In this document: positions 36,395-46,148 of the stretch, one piece after another
Layout: every line of letters starts with the position of its first letter
Position numbering within the stretch: position 1 is the stretch's first letter
Source of the DNA: Bacillota bacterium
GTDB lineage: Bacteria > Bacillota > SHA-98 > UBA4971
Direction of reading: 5' to 3'
Assembly: GCA_012516125.1 (NCBI GenBank)
Contig: JAAYXB010000090.1
Coordinates: 62,001-126,000 of the forward strand
DNA length: 64,000 nucleotides
Notes under the pieces: generated by a model
Told to the model about the DNA's origin: nothing
Seen by the model: the letters and a program-made list of their open reading frames with translations, nothing else
The model's database searches: none
Position numbers and translations under genes: made by a program

Positions 36395-37201
36395 CTAACC
36401 CAGCACGAATCGGGAGATGGCCTCCGCCACGCCGTCGCCGCTCTCGCCTTCCGCAACGTAGTCCGCAGCCTTTTTGACCTCATCGGCGGCGTTCCTGACC
36501 GCGACCCCAATCCAGGCGTACTCGAGCATCGATATGTCGTTCTCGCTGTCGCCCAAGGCCATTACCTCGTTCCGAGAAACGCCGAGGTGCCGGGCGAGGA
36601 TGGCGAGAGCCGACCCCTTGGACACCTCGGCAGCGGTGAACTCGACGTAGCGCGGCATCGAGCGGACCACATGAAGGCGATCGCCGAAACGCGCTTTGAA
36701 CTCGGGCAGGCGTCGGTCCACGTCCTCCTTCGACGCGATTATGAGGAGCTTCGTGGGGGCGCGATTCACGAAGGCGTCGAGGTCGCCGACGGCCACGGCC
36801 TCGACCTTCGCATGAGCCATGTACGAGAGCGCCTCTTCGTCGTAACGCTCGACGTACAGGGTATCATCCATATACACGTTGAGGTGAAGGCCCTCCTGCT
36901 GTGCGTAGGCCACGACCTCCCTTGCCTGCTCCAGGGACACGGGCCTGTGGCTTATGACTTCGTGCGTCTTTGCCGTCTTGATGAGCGCGCCATCGTACGT
37001 AATGAGAGGCGCATCGATCCCGAGTTCCTCCGCGAAGGGAGCCGTGGCCCGGAACATCCGCCCGCTTGCAAGGGTGACTATGCAGCCTGCCTCGGCGGCC
37101 GCCCGTATGGCAGCCCTGGTACGGTCCCCGATCTTAAGGTCGCTTCCTATGAGGGTGAAATCAACGTCGATCGCGACAAGCCTTATTCCGATTTCGACCA
37201 C
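36395..37201 (-). CDS. Cof-type HAD-superfamily phosphatase
   Basis: A 268-residue hydrolase. Motif I is AIDVDFTLIG (nucleophile and acid Asp; the usual Gly is Phe here), motif II is TLASGRMF, a Lys lies in the cap/core boundary (EVSKGSAL), and motif IV is ALGDSENDISMLE. Members dephosphorylate sugar phosphates, FMN or similar; the substrate cannot be given. The GTG at 37201 has only a weak GGCGGG before it, so the exact start is open. It lies 72 bases after the yvlD-like gene and may share its transcript. Confidence 0.87.
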   Translation of the reverse strand: MVEIGIRLVAIDVDFTLIGSDLKIGDRTRAAIRAAAEAGCIVTLASGRMFRATAPFAEELGIDAPLITYDGALIKTAKTHEVISHRPVSLEQAREVVAYAQQEGLHLNVYMDDTLYVERYDEEALSYMAHAKVEAVAVGDLDAFVNRAPTKLLIIASKEDVDRRLPEFKARFGDRLHVVRSMPRYVEFTAAEVSKGSALAILARHLGVSRNEVMALGDSENDISMLEYAWIGVAVRNAADEVKKAADYVAEGESGDGVAEAISRFVLG

Positions 37202-37273
37202 CCCGCCTGGGGCGAGCGGCCAGGTTGCGGCCCCGCCCCTGGTCCATTACCTGATTCGTCTTCTGTGCGTCTT

Positions 37274-37636
37274 CTATTCCTCAGATCGGTCGCGCACCAG
37301 GAAGCTCAGGACGCTGCTACCGATGGAAAGCAAGATCGAGGCCAGGACTGCGGGCCAGAAGCCGGCTATGTAAAAGCCCCCCACCAGGCTCGCAACGAGC
37401 CACAGCATGAGCCCGTTGATGACGAATGTGAAAAGCCCGAGCGTGAGCACCTGGATCGGCAGCGACAGGATGATGAGGACCGGCCGTATCAGGGCGTTTA
37501 CAATCCCGAGCACGAACGCGGCGACGAGCGCCGGCAGAACGCCACTCACCTGGACGGCCGGCCCCATGACGTATGGAATCAGCAGCAGTATGACTGCGTT
37601 TATGAGGCATCTCACAAGAAAGCCCTTCGCGGGCAT
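37274..37636 (-). CDS. YvlD-like phage-holin-family-4 membrane protein
   Basis: A 120-residue protein with about four hydrophobic segments and the family pattern LVAAFVLGIVNALIRPVLII and LPIQVLTLGLFTFVINGLML. The ATG at 37636 is chosen because GGAAGGAGG lies 9 bases before it; a closer ATG at 37645 touches the site. In Bacillus the yvlABCD genes belong to the envelope-stress response. Here it ends the DUF2089-DUF4097-SHOCT cluster. Confidence 0.87.
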   Translation of the reverse strand: MPAKGFLVRCLINAVILLLIPYVMGPAVQVSGVLPALVAAFVLGIVNALIRPVLIILSLPIQVLTLGLFTFVINGLMLWLVASLVGGFYIAGFWPAVLASILLSIGSSVLSFLVRDRSEE

Positions 37637-37759
37637 GGCTCTCATCCTCCTTCCGGCGTGCACCACAAGCGGGTTGCCCGAAAGCGGAACCGCAAACAGG
37701 GTCCGCATTCCGTCTCGTACCGCCGACACTGCATTCCGCACTGATCTCGCAACTCACAC

Positions 37760-38308
37760 CTAGACGAGCCGAACCGCTATTTCAGTTCCGCTGGACCCCT
37801 CAGACACCTCGACCAGTGTGAACCTCCCCTGGTACCTCAAGGTCCTAACAATCCTGGCGAGGGCGAAGAGCCATGAGGGACCGAATTCGATGGAAAACCG
37901 TTCCCTCTTTTGGCCATGTTCCAGAGTCGGGCCTGACGTATCAGCGCACAAGTCCTGGCCGTACGACCAATGGCCGCCCTCGGCTGCGGCACCGCGCAGG
38001 GAGCGCCCGCCCTTCCCCAAGTCCACCCGTGCTTTCTGGGAGAGGGCAGGGCACAGGAAGAAGAGCACCGACATAAGGTAGCCCGCCGACTCCAGCAGGT
38101 CCTCGAGCACGAAGAGCGGGAAGACGATAGGGATGGTCCCACGCCACCCGGGGAACCGCAGGGTCACCAGCAGGAAAAACGACGGGAGGCGGCACCCGGC
38201 GGCGCTCAGCCCCACCCTGCGCAACCCCGCTCGGCCCTCCTGCGGGGTGACCTCATAAACGCGGGTTGCCCCGCCATCCTTCACGTGTGGTTCAGAGTTA
38301 CTCGACAT
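37760..38308 (-). CDS. Hypothetical protein in the envelope-stress cluster
   Basis: A 182-residue reading frame that starts with an ATG overlapping the end of the SHOCT gene by 11 bases. It has two moderately hydrophobic stretches (CRLPSFFLLVTLRFPG and LMSVLFFLCPAL) with IVFPLFVLEDLLES between, and an extended-strand C-terminus (RFSIEFGPSWLFALARIVRT, then RFTLVEVSEGSSGTEIAVRL). I recognise no family. Position inside the cluster and coupling to the gene before it argue for a real membrane-associated partner. Confidence 0.65.
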   Translation of the reverse strand: MSSNSEPHVKDGGATRVYEVTPQEGRAGLRRVGLSAAGCRLPSFFLLVTLRFPGWRGTIPIVFPLFVLEDLLESAGYLMSVLFFLCPALSQKARVDLGKGGRSLRGAAAEGGHWSYGQDLCADTSGPTLEHGQKRERFSIEFGPSWLFALARIVRTLRYQGRFTLVEVSEGSSGTEIAVRLV

Positions 38309-38669
38309 AGACCTCTACCTTCGTCTCGTCGCTATCGATGTCCACGATCTTGCCCATCGTGGCATCGGTGATACTAGCGAGGATCTCATCCAGGTCGATA
38401 TCCTGTTCCTTGATCTCATCGGCCACATTCTTTGGTATGAACTTCATCGCCACCTTCGCAAGGGCGAGCGGGATGTTGACGTTCACCTTGGTGTTGTCCC
38501 CGGCATCAAACACGCGCACCCGCAGCATCTTCGCGGGCCTGCCCGCGCCCACCCCGCCGGCCTGCCCGGACGTCGAGCTTTCCAGGGCCTCGAGGAGCTT
38601 GAGCCCCTCGTCCACGGAGATCTTCCCTTCTCGAACCATCGTCAGTATCTGTCTCTTCTCATCGATCAC
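38298..38669 (-). CDS. SHOCT-like-domain protein (YvlB N-terminal type)
   Basis: A 123-residue protein. It opens MIDEKRQILTMVREGKISVD and continues EGLKLLEALE, the short helix-turn-helix SHOCT-like motif seen at the start of YvlB-type proteins. The rest (MLRVRVFDAGDNTKVNVNIP, then KVAMKFIPKNVADEIKEQDI) is a conserved partner domain of such clusters. GTG at 38669 follows GAGGAGG by 9 bases; the TTG at 38687 overlaps that site. Role in envelope stress is inferred from neighbours. Confidence 0.8.
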   Translation of the reverse strand: MIDEKRQILTMVREGKISVDEGLKLLEALESSTSGQAGGVGAGRPAKMLRVRVFDAGDNTKVNVNIPLALAKVAMKFIPKNVADEIKEQDIDLDEILASITDATMGKIVDIDSDETKVEVYVE

Positions 38670-38719
38670 CGTGATCGTCCTCCTCAACCTCTAGAATGGC
38701 TCCGGCTACCATCCGACGA

Positions 38720-40267
38720 TCAGCCTTGCGACTCCGACTCGGGCAGACCCGGCGTACCGGGCGCGTCGGGCGCACCCGGCGCGTCAGGCGTATCCGGAGG
38801 TGCGGCCTGCCCCGCGCCATCGGCGTCGGTGCCTGCTTTGACTACGCTTATGGAGCCGTTTGACGTCTCTGCCTTGATCCGCAACCTGTTGGCCTTCGCC
38901 TCGTATCTGGCGGTCGAGGCCACGATCTCCTTGTGCCCCATGGACCTTGTGTTCACCTGGTATACGAGGTTCGGCAGATCGACGTGAATACCTCCGTGTG
39001 ATGTCTCAGCTTCTATAGAATAGCCGACATCGCCAGATGCGGCAAGCTGAACCTCTATGGACCCGTTGGACGTCTCAAGCTCATAAACGGCGTCGCCCGC
39101 GGGACTGGCCGGAGCCACGAATATACTCCCGTTCGAGGTCTCTGCGACGAGCTTTTTCGCGGCTCCCCTGCACCGGATGCGACCGTTGGACGTCTCGAGC
39201 TCAGCGATGGCCGCGCTGGCACCGTCAAGATCGATTCGACCGTTGGACGTCTCCACGTCGATGGTCCCGCACTCCAGCGCGCCGACCTCAACCTTCCCAT
39301 TGGACGTCTCAAGCTTCAAGTCGTACTGAAAGCCTCGCGGAAGCTGAATCGTGAGCGCTGCCCCGCTCACCACCTTCTCGCCGCTGCAGTCGATCCTGAG
39401 CCGGCCTGGACCAGCCTCGTACTCGATGGCCTCCTCCAGCCGGGCCTGGGCAGCGCCGGGGTCGCTCGCCGCACCTCTCACTCGTGCCCGGATCTCCACG
39501 CGGAACCCCGGGCCGTCCCACGGCTCGATGGTGATGCCGCCGTTGGACGTGGTAGCTTCTATGGTCACCCTGTTGAGCTTAGCGTCGAAACTGCCCTCAA
39601 AGGTCTTCTTCACCCTAACCCCCGGGGCAAAAGCGCCCAGGAACGGCTCGGTGAAGGCCTCCGCCCAGGCCGATGGCTCACCCCATCTAAAGCGCCGATG
39701 GGGCTCGGAGATATCCTCACCGAGCTTCTCCGCAGCGCGTTCCTTCGCGCGCATGGCGCGCTCTATAGCGCGCCCCCTCTCCTCCATCGCCCTCTCCACA
39801 GTCTTCTCGATGCGTTCCGCGAGGCTCTCGAGGGCCGGGCCGTAGGAAGCTTCAGCGAGATGCGCCAGTTTGTGCGCGAGGGCGCGGATCTTGGCGAAGT
39901 CCGGCCCATGCCCGACGCTCTCCCACTCCCTGCCACCCTCGCCAGTCTCGCCGCCTTCCGTTCTGGCGGCATCCCCAGCAGCGCCTGCGTCTGCGCCAGC
40001 GCCTGCACCTGCGCCCGCACCTGCACGTGCGTGTGCACCTGCGCCAGCGCGTGCGAAGGCGCCAGCAGCGTCTTTTCGCTCTTCGCTGGTCTGCCCGGCT
40101 TCCCTGCCAGGCTCCCGAAGCCCAGGGCTGCCCTCCCCGCCTTCGCAAGGGACACCCTCCTCAACCTCCACCGCCTCGTCCAGGGCATCGATAAGAGCCG
40201 CGGCCTCCTCGCTCGTGATCTTGCCCTCTTCAAGCATCTTCAGGATCATCATGTGCTCTTCCCGCAC
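38720..40267 (-). CDS. DUF4097 beta-strand-repeat protein with N-terminal SHOCT-like motif
   Basis: A 515-residue protein. It begins with the SHOCT-like motif MILKMLEEGKITSEEAAALI. A low-complexity Ala/Gly region (about residues 66-95) and a helical, charged region follow. The C-terminal half has at least six repeats of the type LETSNGKVEV, VETSNGRIDL, AETSNGSIFV, LETSNGSIEV, the mark of DUF4097 beta-helix proteins such as YvlB. It ends with a Pro/Ala/Asp tail. GTG at 40267 lies 6 bases after AAGGAGGG. It is probably an adhesin-like or envelope-stress protein; no signal peptide is seen, so a cytosolic place is possible. Confidence 0.87.
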   Translation of the reverse strand: MREEHMMILKMLEEGKITSEEAAALIDALDEAVEVEEGVPCEGGEGSPGLREPGREAGQTSEERKDAAGAFARAGAGAHARAGAGAGAGAGADAGAAGDAARTEGGETGEGGREWESVGHGPDFAKIRALAHKLAHLAEASYGPALESLAERIEKTVERAMEERGRAIERAMRAKERAAEKLGEDISEPHRRFRWGEPSAWAEAFTEPFLGAFAPGVRVKKTFEGSFDAKLNRVTIEATTSNGGITIEPWDGPGFRVEIRARVRGAASDPGAAQARLEEAIEYEAGPGRLRIDCSGEKVVSGAALTIQLPRGFQYDLKLETSNGKVEVGALECGTIDVETSNGRIDLDGASAAIAELETSNGRIRCRGAAKKLVAETSNGSIFVAPASPAGDAVYELETSNGSIEVQLAASGDVGYSIEAETSHGGIHVDLPNLVYQVNTRSMGHKEIVASTARYEAKANRLRIKAETSNGSISVVKAGTDADGAGQAAPPDTPDAPGAPDAPGTPGLPESESQG

Positions 40268-40304
40268 GATGCTCCCTCCTTCTGGGTTGCCGATTGGCAG
40301 AACG

Positions 40305-40688
40305 TCATCGCTGCTTGAGAAGCTTGATCGCTTCTTCCGCATGGATCTCGCCCTTTGCGAGCGAGTCCAGGATTCCCTTACGCCTTGCGGCGGTCTGCGC
40401 CTCGTCCTCCTTCTCGCGCTCCACGGGGTAGCCGAGGGCCTGGATGATCGCGTCAAGCCGGCCCCGGACTGTAGGATACGACACACCGAGTTCCCTCTCC
40501 ACTTCCTTGATGTTGCCGCGGGACTTGATGAAGATCTCCACGAAGTCCTTCTGCTCGTTGGAAAGCTGACAGAACTTGCATGTCTCGAACCGGCCTTCTA
40601 TAGAGGTCTCGCACCTTGGACATGACAGCCTCGTCACGTCGAGGGCTTCCCCGCATACAGGGCATCTGCCCAGCGCCCTTCGTCTCAT
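40305..40688 (-). CDS. DUF2089-family zinc-ribbon and helix-turn-helix regulator
   Basis: A 127-residue protein. It has two N-terminal Cys pairs (CPVCGEA and CPRCETS), then CKFCQLSNEQKDFVEIFI and a sigma-like helix-turn-helix (GNIKEVERELGVSYPTVRGR), then a SHOCT-like tail (RKGILDSLAKGEIHAEEAI). Members head yvl-like operons and are presumed to control them. ATG at 40688 after AAGGGAG. It is the first gene of the leftward cluster and has a near-consensus promoter. Confidence 0.88.
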   Translation of the reverse strand: MRRRALGRCPVCGEALDVTRLSCPRCETSIEGRFETCKFCQLSNEQKDFVEIFIKSRGNIKEVERELGVSYPTVRGRLDAIIQALGYPVEREKEDEAQTAARRKGILDSLAKGEIHAEEAIKLLKQR

Positions 40689-40748
40689 GATCCCACTCCC
40701 TTCAATATCGTCAATAGGACCCTTAATCATATTGAGCTGTGTGTTAAC

Positions 40749-40777
40749 ATCATAAATCCACCTGGTTCACCTGTCAA
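40749..40777 (-). promoter_or_regulatory. Promoter of the DUF2089-DUF4097-yvlD cluster
   Basis: On the reverse strand a perfect TTGACA (40772-40777), a 17-base spacer and TATGAT (40749-40754) give one of the best promoters in the window. The region around it is unusually AT-rich. Start of transcription would be about 50 bases before the gene. Confidence 0.75.
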
Positions 40778-40905
40778 TAAGTCCCCTGATCTTTTTTCTC
40801 GTAATCCCCCTGGGCGTCCCTTGAGGCAGGCCGCACATTGCTGAATCAACGACACACCATACGAAAATGTCACGACGTGTTCGGCAGGAAATTCGGGGCA
40901 TGTAT

Positions 40906-40919
40906 CGAATGTATGTTCG
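40906..40919. promoter_or_regulatory. LexA (SOS) box-like site upstream of uvrB
   Basis: CGAATGTATGTTCG matches the Gram-positive SOS box CGAACRNRYGTTYG at all but one position. It lies about 60 bases before the uvrB promoter and about 130 bases from the divergent DUF2089 promoter. uvrBA is SOS-controlled in Bacillus, which supports the call; the distance to the promoter is larger than usual. Confidence 0.6.
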
Positions 40920-40980
40920 CGCAGCAAAAGGCAATACTGCTATATGCTGGGCACGCTCAAGTGAGGCATGGCCGATGACG

Positions 40981-41009
40981 TTGCGCATGCGGCACAGGTG
41001 TCTTAGAAT
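40981..41009 (+). promoter_or_regulatory. Promoter of uvrBAC
   Basis: TTGCGC (40981-40986), exactly 17 bases, then TAGAAT (41004-41009). The leader to the uvrB start would be about 140 bases. Confidence 0.65.
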
Positions 41010-41155
41010 TGTACAGGTGGGATGACGGAAGTTGGCGTGGGCGGCATTCGCACGATAGGTGCTTGACGGCCGCACGCGAGTGGCGGCTGAGTGCGGGGGC
41101 ACCGTCGACGGCCGGTTCGGAGCGCGAGCCACCGTGAGGGGGCAGTACGCTGGAA

Positions 41156-43201
41156 GTGAACGAGTTCAAGCTCAGAACCGATTTGAAACCCAAGGGTGAC
41201 CAGCCCAGGGCCGCGAGGGATCTCGCGGAGGGCATAAGGGCCGGCTACAGGTATCAGACGCTCCTTGGGGCCACGGGCACCGGGAAGACGTTCACGGACG
41301 CCCTCGTGATCCAGGAGGTGCAAAGGCCCACACTGGTGATCGCCCACAACAAGACGCTCGCAGCGCAGCTATGTAGCGAGTTTCGGGCCCTGTTCCCGGA
41401 AAACGCTGTCGAATACTTCGTGAGCTACTATGACTACTACCAGCCGGAGGCGTACATCCCACAGACCGACACTTACATCGAGAAAGACTCGTCCATCAAC
41501 GACGAGATCGACCGGCTGCGGCACGCCGCGACTAGCGCCCTGCTCGAGCGGCGCGACGTCATAATCGTGGCGAGTGTCTCGTGCATATACGGTCTTGGGT
41601 CGCCCGAAGACTATAAGGGCCTGACAGTCATGCTGCGTCGGGGCGGCAACGCCGACAGAGACGCGGTCTTGAGGAAGCTCGTAAGCATTCAGTACGCCCG
41701 GAACGACATCGGGTTCACGCGGGGCACCTTCAGGGTCCGGGGCGATGTCGTGGAGATAATCCCGGCTTACGGCGAGAACGCCATCAGGATAGAGTTCTTC
41801 GGAGACGAGATCGATCGCATCCTCGAGGTGGACGTGGTCACCGGCGAAGTGGTCCGAGACAGGGAGTCGGTGACCATTTTCCCCGCGACGCACTTCATCA
41901 CGAGCGATGAAAAGCTGAAGCGCGCGCTTGTCAGCATCGAGCAGGAGCTGGAGGAGCGGCTCGCCGAGCTTCGCGCTGCCGGGAAGCTGCTTGAGGCCCA
42001 GAGGCTCGAGCAACGGACCCGCTACGATTTGGAGATGCTGGCCGAGGTAGGCTACTGCCAGGGTATCGAAAACTACTCTCGCCATCTCACCGGAAGGCAA
42101 TCAGGCGAGCCGCCGGCTACGCTGCTCGACTACTTCCCCGAAGACTTTCTGGTGATCATTGACGAGTCGCACGTGACGCTGCCCCAGTTGCACGCGATGT
42201 ACGCGGGCGACCGGTCACGCAAAGAGAACCTCGTTGAGTACGGGTTCAGGCTGCCGTCGGCTTTCGACAACCGCCCGCTCACGTTCGAGGAGTTCGAGCA
42301 GCGCGTAAACCAGGTCATCTTCGCGTCGGCAACACCCGGGCCCTACGAGCTTCGCGTGAGCAGCCAGGTCGTGGAGCAGATCATACGTCCGACCGGGCTC
42401 GTCGACCCGGAGGTCGAGGTGCGCCCCGTGAGGAACCAAATAGACGACCTCCTCGCCGAGATCCGTGCGCGGGTGGACGCCGGCGAGCGCGTCCTGGTCA
42501 CAACCCTCACGAAGAAAATGGCCGAGGACCTCACCGACTACCTTGTGGACGTCGGTGTAAAGGCTCGGTACCTCCACTCCGAGATCGACACCCTGGAGCG
42601 CGTGGAAATCCTGCGGGACCTGCGCCTCGGGGACTTCGATGTCCTCGTCGGCATAAACCTGCTGCGCGAGGGTCTGGACTTGCCCGAGGTGTCCCTCGTA
42701 GCGATCCTCGACGCCGACAAAGAAGGCTATCTGCGCTGCGAAACGTCGCTCATCCAAACCATCGGGCGGGCCGCGCGCAACGTCCACGGCAAGGTGATCA
42801 TGTATGCCGACACCATCACCCAGTCCATGCGGCGCGCCATCGACGAGACCAACAGGCGGCGCAGGATACAGATGGAGTACAACGAGCTCCACGGCATAAC
42901 CCCCGAGTCCATCAAGAAGGCCGTCCACGACATCGCGGAGTTCGCGAGGGCCGCCGAGGAGAGGCCCGCATACGGGGCTACGGCCCACGCCGCGGCCGAG
43001 TCCGGAGCTCGGTCCACGTCAGAAGCTGGCGCTTCCAGGGCCGAGGCCGAAGCGGTGGAGAGGATGTCCGACAAAGAGCTTGCGGCGTTCATCCGCACCC
43101 TCGAGGACGAGATGCGCAGGGCGGCGCAGGCGCTCGAGTTCGAGCGCGCTGCAGAGCTGCGCGACAGGATTCGCGCCCTCAGGCGCCGGTTCGCGTCCTG
43201 A
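41156..43201 (+). CDS. uvrB: Excinuclease ABC subunit B
   Basis: A 681-residue damage-verification helicase. Walker A is LGATGTGKT, the beta-hairpin that probes DNA is [19 protein letters not shown], the helicase motif is [12 protein letters not shown], and the C-terminal UVR domain ([14 protein letters not shown]) contacts UvrC. GTG start at 41156; the nearest GAGGGGG lies 14 bases away, so initiation may be weak. The TGA stop lies at the edge of repeat E. First gene of uvrB-uvrA-uvrC. Confidence 0.97.
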   Translation: MNEFKLRTDLKPKGDQPRAARDLAEGIRAGYRYQTLLGATGTGKTFTDALVIQEVQRPTLVIAHNKTLAAQLCSEFRALFPENAVEYFVSYYDYYQPEAYIPQTDTYIEKDSSINDEIDRLRHAATSALLERRDVIIVASVSCIYGLGSPEDYKGLTVMLRRGGNADRDAVLRKLVSIQYARNDIGFTRGTFRVRGDVVEIIPAYGENAIRIEFFGDEIDRILEVDVVTGEVVRDRESVTIFPATHFITSDEKLKRALVSIEQELEERLAELRAAGKLLEAQRLEQRTRYDLEMLAEVGYCQGIENYSRHLTGRQSGEPPATLLDYFPEDFLVIIDESHVTLPQLHAMYAGDRSRKENLVEYGFRLPSAFDNRPLTFEEFEQRVNQVIFASATPGPYELRVSSQVVEQIIRPTGLVDPEVEVRPVRNQIDDLLAEIRARVDAGERVLVTTLTKKMAEDLTDYLVDVGVKARYLHSEIDTLERVEILRDLRLGDFDVLVGINLLREGLDLPEVSLVAILDADKEGYLRCETSLIQTIGRAARNVHGKVIMYADTITQSMRRAIDETNRRRRIQMEYNELHGITPESIKKAVHDIAEFARAAEERPAYGATAHAAAESGARSTSEAGASRAEAEAVERMSDKELAAFIRTLEDEMRRAAQALEFERAAELRDRIRALRRRFAS

Positions 43202-43292
43202 GTGGGGGTGCAGAAATCCTCCCGACTTTTGGGAGGGGTTGCCGGTGACCCAAAGAGAGGGCGCAACACCGGCAGCCCACCAAGTGTGTTTT
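43199..43292 (-). repeat. Palindromic intergenic repeat, copy E (short core, right end type I)
   Basis: This copy fills the uvrB-uvrA gap. On the reverse strand it reads GGGCTGCCGGTGTTGCG, CTCTCTTTGGGTCACCGG, CAACCCCTCCC and ends TTTCTGCACCCCCACTCA. Its terminal TGAGTGGGGGTGC on the forward strand contains the uvrB stop. The opposite end, near 43290, has decayed (CACCAAGTG) and stops 4 bases before the GGAGG of uvrA. Confidence 0.75.
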
Positions 43293-43307
43293 CGGAGGCA
43301 ACGAAGA

Positions 43308-46148
43308 GTGGGCAAGCAACAGATAATCGTCAGGGGTGCGCGCCAACACAACCTGAAGAACATAGACCTTGAGATCCCCAGAGACAGGCTGGTGGTCATC
43401 ACCGGCCTTTCCGGTTCGGGCAAGTCTTCCCTGGCCTTCGATACCATTTACGCCGAAGGCCAGCGCCGCTACGTGGAGTCGCTCTCGGCGTACGCCAGGC
43501 AGTTCCTCGGCCAGATGGACAAGCCGGACGTGGACTACATCGAAGGCTTGTCTCCAGCCATCGCCATAGACCAGAAGAGCGGGAGCCGGAACCCCAGGTC
43601 CACCGTGGGCACGGTCACCGAGATATACGACTACCTGCGACTCCTCTTTGCCAGGATCGGGAAGCCCCACTGCCCGAAGTGCGGGAAGCCCATCACTCAG
43701 CAAACGGTGCAGCAGATCGTCGACCAGGTCATGGCGCTCGGCGAGGGCACGAGAGTGCAGGTCCTCGCCCCGGTCATCCGGGGCAAGAAGGGCGAGCACA
43801 AGAAGGTGATCGAGGACATACGGAAGGAAGGGTTCGTCCGCGTCCGGGTCAACGGGGAAGTGCACGGCGTTGATGAAGACATATCCCTCGAGCGCTACAA
43901 GATCCACACCATCGAGATCGTCGTGGACCGCCTCGTCATCCGGCCCGGTGTCGAGATGCGCCTCGCCGACTCACTGGAGCTTGCCATGAGACGCGGCGAA
44001 GGGATAGCCATCGTCAATGTGGTGAGCGGCGAAAACGGTCAGGATCTTGTTTTCAGCGAGAAGTTCGCATGCCCAGACTGCGGGGTGAGCTTTGAAGAGC
44101 TTGCGCCGAGGATGTTCTCGTTCAACAGTCCCTATGGCGCATGCCCCGAGTGCGCTGGCCTCGGCACCAAGGAGGAGATCGACCCCGAACTCGTCCTCGA
44201 CCTGGATAGGAGCATAGTCGAGGGCGGCATCGTACCGTGGGAGAGGTCCTGGCAGGGAACGCGCAGCGATTACTTCGCCAATCGGGTCATGGCGGTGTGC
44301 AAGCGGTTCGGAATAGACCCGTCCGTGCCCATCGGCCGCCTCCCCGAGGAACAACAGCGAATCCTCCTCTACGGCGCGGGCAGAGAGCGGTTCCGATACC
44401 AGTATCACAACTTCGCGGGCGAGCTCGTCTGGCACGAGAGCTACTACGAAGGCGTCGTGCCGTACCTTGAGCGCCGCTACAGGGAGGCCCACTCAGAGGC
44501 GGCGCGCGAAGAGATAGAGCAGTTCATCACGGCAAGGCCCTGCCCCGCATGCCGCGGCGCGCGCCTTAAGCCCGAGAGTCTCGCCGTGAAGGTTGGCGGC
44601 AAGTCCATTATGGAAGTGACCGCCATGTCGTGCTCCGACGCAAGGGAGTTTTTTGAGAAACTCTCACTGACTGAGCGCGAGGCCACGATAGCGAAGCAGA
44701 TCCTCAAGGAAATACGGGAGAGGCTGGGGTTCCTGGTGAACGTCGGCCTCGACTACCTCACCCTCGACAGGGCCGCGGGCACACTTGCGGGTGGCGAGGC
44801 ACAGCGAATCCGGCTTGCGACGCAGATCGGGTCGAGCCTGGTCGGCGTCCTTTACATCCTGGACGAGCCGAGCATCGGGCTACACCAGCGCGACAACAAG
44901 CGCCTCATCGATACCCTCAAACGCCTGCGCGACCTGGGGAACACCGTGCTTGTCGTGGAGCACGACGAGGAGACCATCCGCGCCGCGGACCACATTATAG
45001 ACATCGGTCCGGGTGCCGGTGCGGAGGGCGGTTATGTGGTCGCGTCGGGCACCATCGATGAAATCATCGCCTGCGAGAAGTCCATCACCGGTCAGTACCT
45101 CGCAGGTAAGCGGCGGATTCTCGTGCCGCCGCGCCGCCGCTCGCCCAACGGGAAGTCCCTCCTGATAAAGGGCGCGCGCGAGCACAACCTGAAAAACATC
45201 GACGTAGAGATCCCGCTGGGGGTGTTCGTCTGCGTCACGGGAGTCTCAGGATCCGGCAAGAGCACGCTCATAAACGAGATCCTTCATCGGAAGCTGGCCC
45301 ACGAGCTGAACCGGGCTGCGGTGAAGCCGGGCGCCCACGACGCCATCCTCGGGATCGAGCACCTCGACCGCGTCATCGACGTGGACCAGTCGCCCATCGG
45401 GCGCACGCCGCGCTCGAACCCTGCGACCTACACGGGGACATTCGACCTGATACGCGAGACCTTCGCCCTCACCCCCGAGGCGAAGGTGCGGGGGTACAGC
45501 CCGGGCAGGTTCAGCTTCAACGTGAAGGGCGGGCGCTGTGAGGCGTGCAAAGGGGACGGCATCATTAAGATAGAGATGCACTTCCTGCCAGACGTGTACG
45601 TGCCGTGCGAGGTGTGCAGGGGGAAGCGCTACAATCGCGAAACTCTTGAGATCAAATACAGGGGCAAGAGCATCGCCGACGTGCTCGACATGCGGGTCGA
45701 CGAGGCACTGGAGTTCTTCAAGAACCTTCCGAGGATCCGTCGCAAGCTGGAGACCCTTAACGACGTGGGCCTCGGCTACATCAAGCTGGGCCAGCCAGCC
45801 ACCACGCTCTCCGGTGGCGAGGCCCAGAGGGTCAAGCTCGCGACCGAGCTTAGCAGGCGGAGCAACGGACGGACCCTTTATATCCTTGACGAGCCTACCA
45901 CCGGCCTTCACTTCGCCGACATCGAAAAACTTCTGGACGTGTTGGGCCGCCTCGTGGACGCGGGAGACACCGTGATCGTCATCGAGCACAACCTTGACGT
46001 CATCAAGACGGCGGACTATATCATAGATCTTGGTCCGGAAGGCGGGGAGCGCGGCGGCACGGTCGTGGCGTGCGGCACCCCGGAGGAGGTCGCAAGATGC
46101 GAGTGGTCCTACACCGGACAGTTCCTCAGAAAGGTGTTGGGGATATGA
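43308..46148 (+). CDS. uvrA: Excinuclease ABC subunit A
   Basis: A 946-residue ABC ATPase that finds DNA damage. It has Walker [13 protein letters not shown] in the first half and [12 protein letters not shown] in the second, signature [12 protein letters not shown] and [12 protein letters not shown], and zinc modules CPKCGKP, CPDCGVS...CPECAGLG and CEACKGDG...CEVCRGKR. Both ATPase sites look intact. GTG at 43308 is chosen because GGAGG lies 9 bases before it and the protein then begins [18 protein letters not shown], as in the family; the open frame runs further back through repeat E. Confidence 0.97.
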   Translation: MGKQQIIVRGARQHNLKNIDLEIPRDRLVVITGLSGSGKSSLAFDTIYAEGQRRYVESLSAYARQFLGQMDKPDVDYIEGLSPAIAIDQKSGSRNPRSTVGTVTEIYDYLRLLFARIGKPHCPKCGKPITQQTVQQIVDQVMALGEGTRVQVLAPVIRGKKGEHKKVIEDIRKEGFVRVRVNGEVHGVDEDISLERYKIHTIEIVVDRLVIRPGVEMRLADSLELAMRRGEGIAIVNVVSGENGQDLVFSEKFACPDCGVSFEELAPRMFSFNSPYGACPECAGLGTKEEIDPELVLDLDRSIVEGGIVPWERSWQGTRSDYFANRVMAVCKRFGIDPSVPIGRLPEEQQRILLYGAGRERFRYQYHNFAGELVWHESYYEGVVPYLERRYREAHSEAAREEIEQFITARPCPACRGARLKPESLAVKVGGKSIMEVTAMSCSDAREFFEKLSLTEREATIAKQILKEIRERLGFLVNVGLDYLTLDRAAGTLAGGEAQRIRLATQIGSSLVGVLYILDEPSIGLHQRDNKRLIDTLKRLRDLGNTVLVVEHDEETIRAADHIIDIGPGAGAEGGYVVASGTIDEIIACEKSITGQYLAGKRRILVPPRRRSPNGKSLLIKGAREHNLKNIDVEIPLGVFVCVTGVSGSGKSTLINEILHRKLAHELNRAAVKPGAHDAILGIEHLDRVIDVDQSPIGRTPRSNPATYTGTFDLIRETFALTPEAKVRGYSPGRFSFNVKGGRCEACKGDGIIKIEMHFLPDVYVPCEVCRGKRYNRETLEIKYRGKSIADVLDMRVDEALEFFKNLPRIRRKLETLNDVGLGYIKLGQPATTLSGGEAQRVKLATELSRRSNGRTLYILDEPTTGLHFADIEKLLDVLGRLVDAGDTVIVIEHNLDVIKTADYIIDLGPEGGERGGTVVACGTPEEVARCEWSYTGQFLRKVLGI

